A DNA stretch of 64,000 nucleotides from Merdiplasma sp964643295 (GTDB lineage Bacteria > Bacillota > Clostridia > Lachnospirales > Lachnospiraceae), in the NCBI GenBank assembly GCA_964643295.1, contig CAZXSN010000007.1, forward strand, positions 1 through 64,000, in the 5' to 3' direction. Shown one piece after another: positions 52,712 through 60,991 of this stretch. Both the position numbers and the translations under genes were made by a program. The notes under the pieces were generated by a model that was not told the DNA's origin, searched no databases, and worked only from the letters and a program-made list of their open reading frames with translations. Position 1 is the stretch's first letter; each line of letters begins with the position of its first letter.

Positions 52712-53226
52712 TTTTTCTCCCTCCCGACTCGCTGCAAAATACAGGACCTGAAAACCTCTGCCAGAATTCATCCCTCTAAGGGTACGAAACCTGTGATAAA
52801 GAGAAACGATCCCGCTTTTTCTGCCGCCCATGTATGGTTTTTGAAAGAAAATAAGCGCCCCGGCAGGATACCAGGACGCTCCCTTTTTCCGCCTGCCATT
52901 ATTATACAGGAACAGGCTCTTGAGTGTGTATCGATTCTGGAAAACAGCATTTCAAAAATGGAATTGCATTCCGCCGCCGGGATGAGGAAATCCGCCTCTC
53001 CAGGCAGGTGAAAAAACCACACACGCGCGTCAGGCAAAAAGATCCAACCCCAGACCTAAACTAGAAAATCCAGGCAAGAGTCTAAAAAGCAGCGCAGCAA
53101 GACCGTTTCTCAAACTGGAGCAGGGAAAAACCACTGTCTTAAATTTGCCGTATCTCCCCCTCATCCCCTGCTTTCGTCCTGTTTTCTTTTGCCTTTTCGT
53201 CAGCTCATCCCAGTCTCCTTTATTTT
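52712..53226. other. 515-bp gap after the opp operon
   Basis: A minus-strand hairpin near 52856-52884 (AGCGTCC...GGGGCGCT) followed by a T-rich stretch may end the oppABCDF transcript. Nothing else is supported. Confidence 0.45.
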
Positions 53227-54186
53227 CTAGCTGATCTTTCTTTCCTCTGCCTGCTTCATGAAACGCGCGAACTCCCCGTCGGTGCACTTCACGTAATGAG
53301 TGCCGGAGACCAGATGCTTTGTCCCCTGGTTGTAATCCAAACCGGAAGTACGGTAATCGTAGGATTCCGCAGTTCGCGTCTTTTCCACCACCGGATTGGG
53401 GGAAGGAATCGCAGAAAGAAGGCTCCTGGTATAGGGATGGACAGGTTTCTCAAAAATCTCCTCCGTCGTCCCGGTTTCCAGAAGATGCCCCAGGTGCAGC
53501 ACCCCGATGCGGTCGGAGATATACTTCACCATCGACAGATCATGGGCAATAAACAGGTACGCCGTGCCGGTCTCCTCCTGGATATCCTTCATCAGGTTGA
53601 CCACCTGCGCCTGAATGGAAACATCCAGCGCAGAAATGCACTCATCGGCAATGATCAGCTTCGGGTTCATGATCAGAGCCCGCGCAATCCCCACGCGCTG
53701 CCGCTGCCCGCCGGAAAACTGGTGCGGATACCGGGAGGCGTGTTCCGGCGCCAGACCGACCTTTGCCAGAATCGCATCGATCTTCTGCTTCCGATCTGCC
53801 CGGTTTGCATACATGTGATGGATATCCAGTCCCTCACCTAAGATGTCCTCCACCTTCTTGCGCGGGTTTAAGGAGGCCATCGGATCCTGGAAGATCATCT
53901 GCATCTGGGTGCGCAGCGCCTTGTTGTCCGATTTGGAGATCTTCCCGCTGATGTCCATGCCGCTGAAACGGATCGTTCCTGCCGTGGGCTCATACAGACG
54001 AATGACGCTGCGTCCGATCGTGGACTTCCCGGAACCGGATTCACCGACCAGCCCGTAGGTCTCTCCCGGGTAGATCTGAAAGGAAACGTTATCCACAGCC
54101 TTGACGGTAAAACTTCTGCTGACTTTGAAATACTGCTTTAAGCCGTCCACCGTCAGAATAGGTTCGCCCTTATAATTCGCTGCCAT
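53227..54186 (-). CDS. oppF: Oligopeptide ABC transporter ATP-binding protein
   Basis: A 319-residue ATPase of the peptide/nickel importer class. Walker A GLVGESGSGKST lies near residues 46-57, Q-loop in MIFQDPMASLNPR, signature FSGGQRQRVGIARAL, Walker B LIIADECISALD and the H-loop in LFIAHDLSMVKY. The glutamate after Walker B is replaced: the text reads ADECIS rather than ADEPTS, though the catalytic E is kept. The C-terminal OPT extension is present. The start overlaps the end of oppD by 17 bp, so the two are translationally coupled. It is the last gene of oppABCDF. Confidence 0.93.
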   Translation of the reverse strand: MAANYKGEPILTVDGLKQYFKVSRSFTVKAVDNVSFQIYPGETYGLVGESGSGKSTIGRSVIRLYEPTAGTIRFSGMDISGKISKSDNKALRTQMQMIFQDPMASLNPRKKVEDILGEGLDIHHMYANRADRKQKIDAILAKVGLAPEHASRYPHQFSGGQRQRVGIARALIMNPKLIIADECISALDVSIQAQVVNLMKDIQEETGTAYLFIAHDLSMVKYISDRIGVLHLGHLLETGTTEEIFEKPVHPYTRSLLSAIPSPNPVVEKTRTAESYDYRTSGLDYNQGTKHLVSGTHYVKCTDGEFARFMKQAEERKIS

Positions 54187-55264
54187 GCAACTGCGCCTCC
54201 TTCTTCATACGTTCAATACGCGCCCGCAGTTCCTCCGGCATCTCCACTTTCGGTGCCCGGGGATCTAATAGCCACGTCGCCGCCGAGTGCGTTTTTGTAA
54301 TCTCAAACATCGGCGGTTCCAGCTTATCGTCAATGACCAGCGCATAGCGGTTTCTGGGAGCAAACGCATCCCCCGGCTTCTCATGCAGGAGATTGGGCGG
54401 AGAACCCGGGATCGTATACAGCCGTTCATCCTCCGTATCCAGATCCGGCATCGCCGAGAGCAGTCCCCAGGTATAGGGATGGCGCGGATCATAGAAGATC
54501 TCGTTGATGTTGCCCTTTTCCACGATCTTTCCGGCATACATCACGTTGACATAGTCCGCCACTTTCGCTACCACGCCGAGATCATGCGTGATATAGATGA
54601 CCGAAATCCCGCGCTCCGCCTGCACCTTCTTGATCAGCTCGATGATCTTCGCCTGAATCGTCACATCCAGAGCTGTCGTCGGCTCGTCGCAGATTAAAAG
54701 ATCCGGGTTGCACGATAAAGCAATCGCGATCACTACACGCTGGCGCTGGCCGCCGGAAAGCTGATGAGGATAGTTTTTCATGCGCTTGGGCGCATCCTCG
54801 ATGCCCACCTCATTTAACAGCTGCACCGCCCGGTCATAAGCCTCTTTTTTCGGCGTCTTAAAGTGCCAGATCATGCCCTCCATGATCTGCTTGCCGATCT
54901 GCATCGTCGGGTTTAAAGAAGTCATCGGATCCTGGAAGACCATGGCGATCCGCTTGCCGTTGATGTGCTGACGGATCCATTTCTTGTCCTTCTGCAGGAT
55001 ATCCACATGCTCCGGCGTCCCGTCCGCATGATGGTAGGAAAATTCGATGGTCCCGCCGTTGACTGTGGCATTGTTGGCCAGGATGCCCATCGCCGCTTTC
55101 ATGGTCACGGATTTTCCGGAACCAGACTCGCCGACGATGGCCACCGTCTCTCCCCGGTACAGATCAATGTCCACACCGCGGATCGCATGCACACTGCCCG
55201 CGGTCGTCTGGAATGAAATATCGAGGTTTTTGATATCCAGGATTTTTTCTTTTGATTCTGACAT
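54170..55264 (-). CDS. oppD: Oligopeptide ABC transporter ATP-binding protein
   Basis: A 364-residue ATPase. Walker A AIVGESGSGKSVTM, Q-loop AMVFQDPMTSLNPTMQIGKQ, signature LSGGQRQRVVIAIAL, Walker B LLICDEPTTALDVT and ITHDLGVVAKVADYVNVMYAG are all intact. The C-terminal OPT domain carries GSPPNLLHEKPGDAFAPRNRY but lacks the multi-cysteine cluster of many OppD proteins. The ATG at 55264 follows GAGGTGG; an in-frame GTG three codons upstream overlaps that site. It lies ten bases after oppC. Confidence 0.93.
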   Translation of the reverse strand: MSESKEKILDIKNLDISFQTTAGSVHAIRGVDIDLYRGETVAIVGESGSGKSVTMKAAMGILANNATVNGGTIEFSYHHADGTPEHVDILQKDKKWIRQHINGKRIAMVFQDPMTSLNPTMQIGKQIMEGMIWHFKTPKKEAYDRAVQLLNEVGIEDAPKRMKNYPHQLSGGQRQRVVIAIALSCNPDLLICDEPTTALDVTIQAKIIELIKKVQAERGISVIYITHDLGVVAKVADYVNVMYAGKIVEKGNINEIFYDPRHPYTWGLLSAMPDLDTEDERLYTIPGSPPNLLHEKPGDAFAPRNRYALVIDDKLEPPMFEITKTHSAATWLLDPRAPKVEMPEELRARIERMKKEAQLHGSEL

Positions 55265-55274
55265 CGCAGCCACC

Positions 55275-56324
55275 TCACATTTCCTTCATCTTCGGATCCA
55301 GCGCTTCTCTCAGGCCATCCGCCACGAGGTTGAAACTCAACATCAAAAGCGCCATCACAACCACCGGCGGAATGATCTGATACGGATGCGTTGTAAAGCT
55401 GTTAAATCCTTCCGAGATCAGAGATCCTAAAGAACACTGCGGCACCGGAATGCCCAGACCGACGAAACTTAAGAATGCCTCGGTAAAGATTGCCGTCGGA
55501 ATGGAGAACATCACCTGTGTGATGATCGGTCCGATGATGTTGGGCAGAACTTCCTTAAAGATGATAAAGAAGCTCCCCGCGCCCAAAGTTCTGGAGGCAA
55601 GGACAAATTCCTGCTCCTTTAGTTTCAGCATCTCCGCGCGGGCGATACGGCTCATGCCGATCCATTCGGTCAGCATCAAAGCGATCACGATCGTTACGAT
55701 ACCGGGCTTTAACACTAAAAGAAGCAGCGTGACCACCACCAGCCTGGGAATCCCGTTGGCGATCTCCAGACAGCGCTGCATCACCATGTCAACGCGTCCG
55801 CCGAAATAGCCGGAGATCAGTCCATAGCTCATGCCGATAATCATATCGATGACAGCCGCTGCGACAGCGATGATCAGGGAGACCTGCGCCCCGCTCCAGG
55901 TACGCGTCCAGATGTCACGGCCGAAGTTATCGCTGCCAAACCAGTAATACACCCCGTCCAGCCCCTTCTCCTCGTAATAGTTTACTTTCTTGCTGCCGGT
56001 TGTGGTGGTTATCGTTTCACTGCCGTCAAAAATCCCCAGCTTTTCAAGACCGGGAATCCTGGGCGCCAGGTTTTTCTGCCCCAGCTCCTGTCCGGAGTAG
56101 GTATACTCATTCATGCCCGGTCCAATCACCGCCATCACCGAGATAATCACGATCAGGACCAGGCCAATCACCGCGCTCGTCTTTCGAAAGTAGCGGATCA
56201 GCACATCTTTCCAGAAACCCTGTGAAGCAAAGTTGGTATCCAGCGCGATCTCATCCAGATTGTTTTTCAGGCGAAAATCTGCGTCTGTGGGGACATAGGG
56301 TTCACACACAACAGTCTTATCCAT
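55275..56324 (-). CDS. oppC: Oligopeptide ABC transporter permease
   Basis: A 349-residue permease with an N-terminal cytoplasmic region (about 45 residues), a first helix (AVIGLVLIVIISVMAVIG), a large extracytoplasmic loop and five further helices. The loop includes YYWFGSDNFGRDIWTRTWSGAQVSL, a hallmark of the OppC/DppC family; the EAA coupling motif reads SRIARAEMLKLKEQEFVLASRTLGA, followed by FSIPTAIFTEAFLSFVGLG. It is unusually long because the first loop has an insert around residues 75-115. It is placed between oppB (5 bp) and oppD (10 bp). Confidence 0.93.
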   Translation of the reverse strand: MDKTVVCEPYVPTDADFRLKNNLDEIALDTNFASQGFWKDVLIRYFRKTSAVIGLVLIVIISVMAVIGPGMNEYTYSGQELGQKNLAPRIPGLEKLGIFDGSETITTTTGSKKVNYYEEKGLDGVYYWFGSDNFGRDIWTRTWSGAQVSLIIAVAAAVIDMIIGMSYGLISGYFGGRVDMVMQRCLEIANGIPRLVVVTLLLLVLKPGIVTIVIALMLTEWIGMSRIARAEMLKLKEQEFVLASRTLGAGSFFIIFKEVLPNIIGPIITQVMFSIPTAIFTEAFLSFVGLGIPVPQCSLGSLISEGFNSFTTHPYQIIPPVVVMALLMLSFNLVADGLREALDPKMKEM

Positions 56325-56329
56325 GCGCT

Positions 56330-57265
56330 TCAGTCTCCTTTCTTTGCCAGACGAATCCTCGGATCAATGATGCCGTAGAGGATATCCACCACCAGCATGA
56401 TCCCGATGTACATGGCCGAATAGATAAAGCTTAAGGCAATGACCACGTTGTAATCATTGGACTGGATCGCATTCACCAGGAGACTGCCTACGCCGGGGAT
56501 CGCAAAAATCTTCTCCACGACCAGAGAACCGGTCATTAAATCCACCACCAGCGGAGCTAAAACGGTAATGATCGGGATCAGGGCGTTTCTGAGCGAGTGG
56601 CGAAAGATCAAAGCCGGACCGGAGATTCCCTTGCTTTCCGCCAGCAGCATGTAGTCGCTGCCCAGCACCTCCAGCATCTCCGTCCTGGTAAACCGCGCGA
56701 TCGATGCCATCGTAAACATCGAAAGCGAAATGCTTGGCAGGACACTGGAACCCATAGACTCCTTCACCGTATACAGCAGCGGAAACCACTTTAGTCGAAA
56801 CCCGAACGTATAACTTAGGGCCAGCGCAAACACATAGGACGGCACCGAAACCCCGATCACGGAGATGACGGTCGTTAAGGTATCCCAGATCGTCCCATGT
56901 TTGATGGCCGCAATCAGCCCCAGAATCAGCCCAATTACCGCCCCGATCGTCACGGCTAAGCCTCCGATAAACAGCGAGATCGGCAGCCTGGTCTTGATCA
57001 GCTGAGAGATAGGCGTGTTCCGGGAAATCTTATAGCTGACACCAAAGTCGCCGTGGAGCATGTTCCAGACATAGCGAACGAACTGCACAGGAACCGGCTG
57101 ATCCAGCCCATACTTGGCATAGAGCACTTCACGCTGGCTGTCATTTAATTTTTCATCATTAAACGGGGAGCCCGGCATCAGATGCATCAGAATAAACAGG
57201 ACGAGCAAAATCGCAAGAAGCGTAAAAACAGATGTCACAATCCTCTTGGCAACATATTTTTTCAA
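56330..57265 (-). CDS. oppB: Oligopeptide ABC transporter permease
   Basis: A 311-residue permease with six helices, opening KKYVAKRIVTSVFTLLAILLVLF as in OppB/DppB proteins. The coupling motif reads ARFTRTEMLEVLGSDYMLLAESKG and the C-terminal part has FAIPGVGSLLVNAIQSNDYNVV. It starts at TTG 57265, seven bases after AGGAGG; no ATG in frame fits. It follows the oppA terminator at 57487-57520 by 220 bp, so it depends on read-through from oppA or on an unseen promoter. Confidence 0.92.
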   Translation of the reverse strand: MKKYVAKRIVTSVFTLLAILLVLFILMHLMPGSPFNDEKLNDSQREVLYAKYGLDQPVPVQFVRYVWNMLHGDFGVSYKISRNTPISQLIKTRLPISLFIGGLAVTIGAVIGLILGLIAAIKHGTIWDTLTTVISVIGVSVPSYVFALALSYTFGFRLKWFPLLYTVKESMGSSVLPSISLSMFTMASIARFTRTEMLEVLGSDYMLLAESKGISGPALIFRHSLRNALIPIITVLAPLVVDLMTGSLVVEKIFAIPGVGSLLVNAIQSNDYNVVIALSFIYSAMYIGIMLVVDILYGIIDPRIRLAKKGD

Positions 57266-57486
57266 ACTGCTTCCTCCTAACAAACGGATGCTTTCAAATG
57301 GCAGCACCCTATCGATAAAAAGCCACACATACCCGGAATACCCGGGAGACAACAGCAACTGTAAGAAACCGGAAACAAGGAATGAACCGGACAGACCTGT
57401 CAAACACGAAAGAAGGCAGGCAAAGGGATATCCAGAAAGACGAAACTTCGCAGGAGCAAAAACTCTAAGAGAAGAATCCCTCTACG

Positions 57487-57520
57487 CAAAAGGAGCCGCT
57501 GGTAAACCGCCGGCGGCTCC
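57487..57520 (-). terminator. Terminator-like hairpin between oppA and oppB
   Basis: GGAGCCGC (57492-57499) pairs with GCGGCTCC (57513-57520), with TTTT on minus after the stem. It lies 17 bp after the oppA stop and should cut expression of the downstream permease and ATPase genes relative to the binding protein. Confidence 0.75.
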
Positions 57521-57537
57521 TGTAAGAAACGATCCTC

Positions 57538-59184
57538 TTATTCAGCTTTCACTGCATTCTTGTAAACACGGTTTAAGGCAACCGGATGGAATTCCACGCC
57601 GGTCACACTGGAGGACATCATTTCTGCGTTGGCCTTGGTGTACAGCGGATAAATCACAGCCTCATCCATCACGATCTTCTGTGCGTCATACATTCTCGCC
57701 CAGCGTCCTTCTGCGTCGGTGCAAAGATCGCCGGTGGTGCACTCGTCGATGATCGCATCGTACTCTTCATTGCTCCACAGACCATAGTTATTGCTGTTGT
57801 CGGTAATCCACATGCCAAGGTAGGTCATCGGATCTGCATAGTCCGGGCCCCAGCGGGTAAGGCCAAGCTGGAAGTCACCGTTCTGCATATCTTCCACTCT
57901 CTGCTTCTTCGGCTCGATCACCAGGTTCACCGTCAGGCCGGGAAGAGTGGTCTCCCACTGTTCTTTCAGCACCTGGGCAACTTTCTGCGGCTCATCATCG
58001 GCATCCACGACCATATCCAAAGACAGCTCGCTGATTCCAAGCTCCTCCAGTCCAGCCGTCCAGAACTCGGCAGCCTTCGCGGGATCATCGGCACACACAT
58101 CAGCATACAGCGACTGGTCAGCGGAGAAATCGCTTCCATCCGGGCCGGTTGCAAACTGCATCGGAACTGCCGTATAGGTCGGGATGGAGCCGTCCTTTAA
58201 GATATCTTCCGTCACAGAAACACGGTTGATGGCCATGCTCATCGCCAGACGGACATTTAAGTTGGCAAGCTCAGGAACTGCAGCCATGTTCGGGCTGACA
58301 TACCAGAGATATCCGGCACCCACGGTATGGAATTCCGGATCCTCTTTCACCTGGTCAACCTGTTCGCCGTTTACCAGCGTCATATCCAGATCGCCGGACT
58401 GATAGCTCATCAGAGCCTGCTGGGAATCCTGAATGATCTGATAGTTCAGGCCAGGAAGCTGAACCCGGTCTGCATCCCAGTACCCTTCGTTTCTGGTCAG
58501 ATGGAACGCTGTCGTAGCGGGTTCATAGCTGTCCAGAATGAAAGCTCCGTTGGAAAGGGTGGTCTCCGGGCTGGTAGCGAACGTATCGCCAACCGACTCG
58601 TAGAACGCCTGGTTAACCGGATAGAAGGTCGGGAAGTACATCAGGGACAGGAAATAGCTGACCGGAACGTTCAGCTTAACTTCCAGCGTCTTGTCGTCAA
58701 CAGCCGTAACGCCAAGTTCGCTCTTGTCCTTCTCACCGGCAATGATCTCCGCCGCATTCACGACCTGCCCGATATCACTGAGCATGTAGGAATACTCGGA
58801 AGCCACATCCGGATCAACGGCCCGCTGCCAGGCAAACACGAAATCGTTCGCCGTCACCGGTTCTCCGTTGCTCCAGGAAGCATCACGCAGATGGAAAGTA
58901 TAGCTCAGCCCATCCTCTGATACGTCATAGGATTCCGCGATGGCCGGGATCGGAAGTCCGTCCGCGTCCATCTGCATAAGACCATCCGTGTAATCGGCGA
59001 TCACCTCAAAAGAAGTGCCGTCTGTTGCGATCTGGGGATCCAGAGACTCCACCGGTGTCTCCAGCATGATGTTCAGATCCGAGGCTCCGACTTCCGCAAA
59101 CGCAGTCGTCTGAAAACCCAGGCTCCCCAGCATGAGCGCAGATGCAGTTAAAAGTGCAGCTACTTTTCCAGGTTTCTTCATCAA
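57538..59184 (-). CDS. oppA: Oligopeptide ABC transporter substrate-binding protein
   Basis: A 548-residue family 5 extracellular binding protein. The N-terminal signal peptide (residues 1-30, ending TTAFA) is followed by LNIMLETPVESLDPQIATDGTS, LRDASWSNGEPVTANDFVFAWQRA and other OppA signatures, with the C-terminal EAVIYPLYTKAN...GVEFHP region (quoted in part). It has no lipobox cysteine; in Gram-positive bacteria OppA is normally a lipoprotein, so this one may be released or held by other contacts. GAAGGAGG precedes ATG 59184. A hairpin CATGCT/AGCATG lies in its leader at about 59214-59232. First gene of oppABCDF. Confidence 0.92.
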   Translation of the reverse strand: MMKKPGKVAALLTASALMLGSLGFQTTAFAEVGASDLNIMLETPVESLDPQIATDGTSFEVIADYTDGLMQMDADGLPIPAIAESYDVSEDGLSYTFHLRDASWSNGEPVTANDFVFAWQRAVDPDVASEYSYMLSDIGQVVNAAEIIAGEKDKSELGVTAVDDKTLEVKLNVPVSYFLSLMYFPTFYPVNQAFYESVGDTFATSPETTLSNGAFILDSYEPATTAFHLTRNEGYWDADRVQLPGLNYQIIQDSQQALMSYQSGDLDMTLVNGEQVDQVKEDPEFHTVGAGYLWYVSPNMAAVPELANLNVRLAMSMAINRVSVTEDILKDGSIPTYTAVPMQFATGPDGSDFSADQSLYADVCADDPAKAAEFWTAGLEELGISELSLDMVVDADDEPQKVAQVLKEQWETTLPGLTVNLVIEPKKQRVEDMQNGDFQLGLTRWGPDYADPMTYLGMWITDNSNNYGLWSNEEYDAIIDECTTGDLCTDAEGRWARMYDAQKIVMDEAVIYPLYTKANAEMMSSSVTGVEFHPVALNRVYKNAVKAE

Positions 59185-60126
59185 AGTTCCTCCTTCTTTC
59201 TCACTTCAAAAAGAGCATGCTAATAAAGCATGACCTGATTACAGTGCAATTCTATCACACTAAAGCAAAAAAGTCGAGTCCTTTCTTGTATACACGCTTC
59301 AATGCAGCTTCCATCCGATACCTTTTTCGGGGATTTCTGTAAGCCTGATCAGGGAAAATCTTTCTTGAAATTTGAACAAAATGTTCAATTTATTTGTTTC
59401 TGATGAGAATGTTTGAAGGTAAATGGAAGCTCAGACAACGGATATCCGTATTGAAAAGCATAGGATAAGGAAAAGATGAGAAAAGACCATCAAAAGGAAC
59501 CGCAAGCCTGGACTATACCATTTTGAAACTTCGGTCAATGCTCTCCCCCAACAAAAAGGAAACATCCGCCGGTAATCTTAGCCAGACAAACCCCTGCGGC
59601 AAAAGCACAGCCGGATTCAGCTTCTGTCTCCTTCCAGCCGACAGGTATCTGCAGGGAAACACAAGATTTCAGCGTGGTTTAGTTTGAAACTGTTCGATTT
59701 GATTCTGTTTCACATCGTTATTTATAAGTCTTAGAAGGGCCTTTCTGCGTCCCGCGATTCTGTGAAAATCGCTTCCTGCAGATGCCTGAGAAAGAGTCAT
59801 TCCGTATCGATTGTATTAGATGGTCCTCTCGCGCCAGCCACATTTTTTGAAACAGTACCTCTTTTGCCGTCAGGGATTTCTATGGATGCCGAGTAAGTGA
59901 GATGAAAGCTGCGTCTCATTCTCTCTTCACACAGGCAATCCCATGTTTCACGCACACTATACCGGAAGAACTTCCCGGCGATTAAATTTATATCTATCGA
60001 TTTTTAAGAGTGCAGGCCTGCGCTAAAGATCTGCCGGAGAGGCAGCCGCGGGAGTTTGCGGTTCATTGCTACAATGGTTTGCGCTACCCGTTCAGATCGA
60101 TATTTATGAGGCTAAATGGTGATGCT
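59185..60126. other. 942-bp region between the two transporter operons
   Basis: The minus strand near 59246-59275 holds a plausible oppA promoter (TCGACT, 17 bp, TAGAAT). A near-perfect palindrome with TTGAACA/TGTTCAA arms is at 59372-59388. The remainder, rich in T and A, holds no supported gene. Confidence 0.5.
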
Positions 60127-60723
60127 TTACAGCTCGACATAGCGTGTGGCCAGACGTTCCAGCAGCGCACGGCTGTGGGAGACAAGAATCATGCCGATCC
60201 CGCGCTCCTTCGTCTCCTTCAGAAGAAAGTTCCAGATCTGACTTTGCGTCACCGGATCCAGCATCGTGCTGATCTCATCCGCGATCAAAAAGCGGGTATC
60301 CCTCCCCAGCGCCCGGGCGATGCAGAAGCGCTGCAGCTCCCCGCCGGAAAGCTCCTGCGGAAACCGGTTCATCCAGTCATCTTCGATGCCAAGTTCCCTG
60401 ATGATTCGCTCTTCAATAGAAGACACATCTGAAAGAATATCTTTCATGCGGAGTCTCGGATTTACTGCCTTTTCCGGATGCTGCCAGACCATCTGTACCG
60501 GACAGTATCCCTTTTTAGGCAGCGGTTTCCCGTCAAGCAGTACTTCCCCGGAAGCAGGACGCAGATATCCCCCCAACAACTTGCACAGCGTGGTCTTTCC
60601 GCGGCCGCTCTCCCCCAGGATGGCTACCCGCTCCCCGCTTTCCACCTGCAAACTGACCCCGTTTAAGATCTCCCGTCCGCGTTTTGTGTAGGAAAATGTC
60701 AGATCCCGTCCCTCTAAGAGCAT
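60127..60723 (-). CDS. Peptide/nickel-type ABC transporter ATP-binding protein, short form
   Basis: A 198-residue ATPase, shorter than most OppF/DppF proteins (about 250-330) because it ends soon after the H-loop and lacks the C-terminal OPT extension. Walker A reads ILGESGRGKTTL (an arginine replaces the usual serine at the fourth position), the Q-loop is in VWQHPEKAVNPRLRM, the signature is LSGGELQRFCIARAL, Walker B is FLIADEISTMLD and the switch histidine is in LVSHSRALLE. It is functional by motif. It follows the D-type ATPase, from which the repeated element copy 2 separates it. Last gene of the second transporter operon; nickel, peptide or metallophore uptake are options. Confidence 0.85.
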   Translation of the reverse strand: MLLEGRDLTFSYTKRGREILNGVSLQVESGERVAILGESGRGKTTLCKLLGGYLRPASGEVLLDGKPLPKKGYCPVQMVWQHPEKAVNPRLRMKDILSDVSSIEERIIRELGIEDDWMNRFPQELSGGELQRFCIARALGRDTRFLIADEISTMLDPVTQSQIWNFLLKETKERGIGMILVSHSRALLERLATRYVEL

Positions 60724-60745
60724 ACCTTTCTCCCTGTCTAAGCCG

Positions 60746-60991
60746 ATTTGATGATTACAGCGTCAAAAGCCTGAGCCCAAGGCATGCAAAGCATGCCAGT
60801 GGGTGAAAAGGCTTATTGACGCGCCCCAACATGAGGAAGAAGTGGGGTGCTGTGTGCCGGTGGCACACGTTTAGCACCGACCGGAGCGGAGCTTAAGACG
60901 GGGCCCCATGAATTCCGAATGTTGAGCAGGATTGTTAAGCTTAAAAGCAGCGAAACAATCCGTAATTACCTTTTGACGCCTGAATCATTTG
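60746..60991 (+). repeat. 246-bp repeated structured element, copy 2
   Basis: Second copy of the element at 23338-23582, in the same written orientation but antisense to the surrounding operon. The 5' end carries GCGTCAAAAG and the 3' end its exact complement CTTTTGACGC. The 5' hairpin here is GGCATGC-AAA-GCATGCC inside CCCA/TGGG. The central block (about 60805-60913) matches copy 1 almost base for base. The right end overlaps the stop codon of the upstream ATPase gene. Confidence 0.85.

Noticed and set aside
59372..59388. LexA (SOS) box before oppA
   Set aside because: The half-sites are separated by five rather than four bases and the flanking bases do not match; no DNA-repair gene follows.
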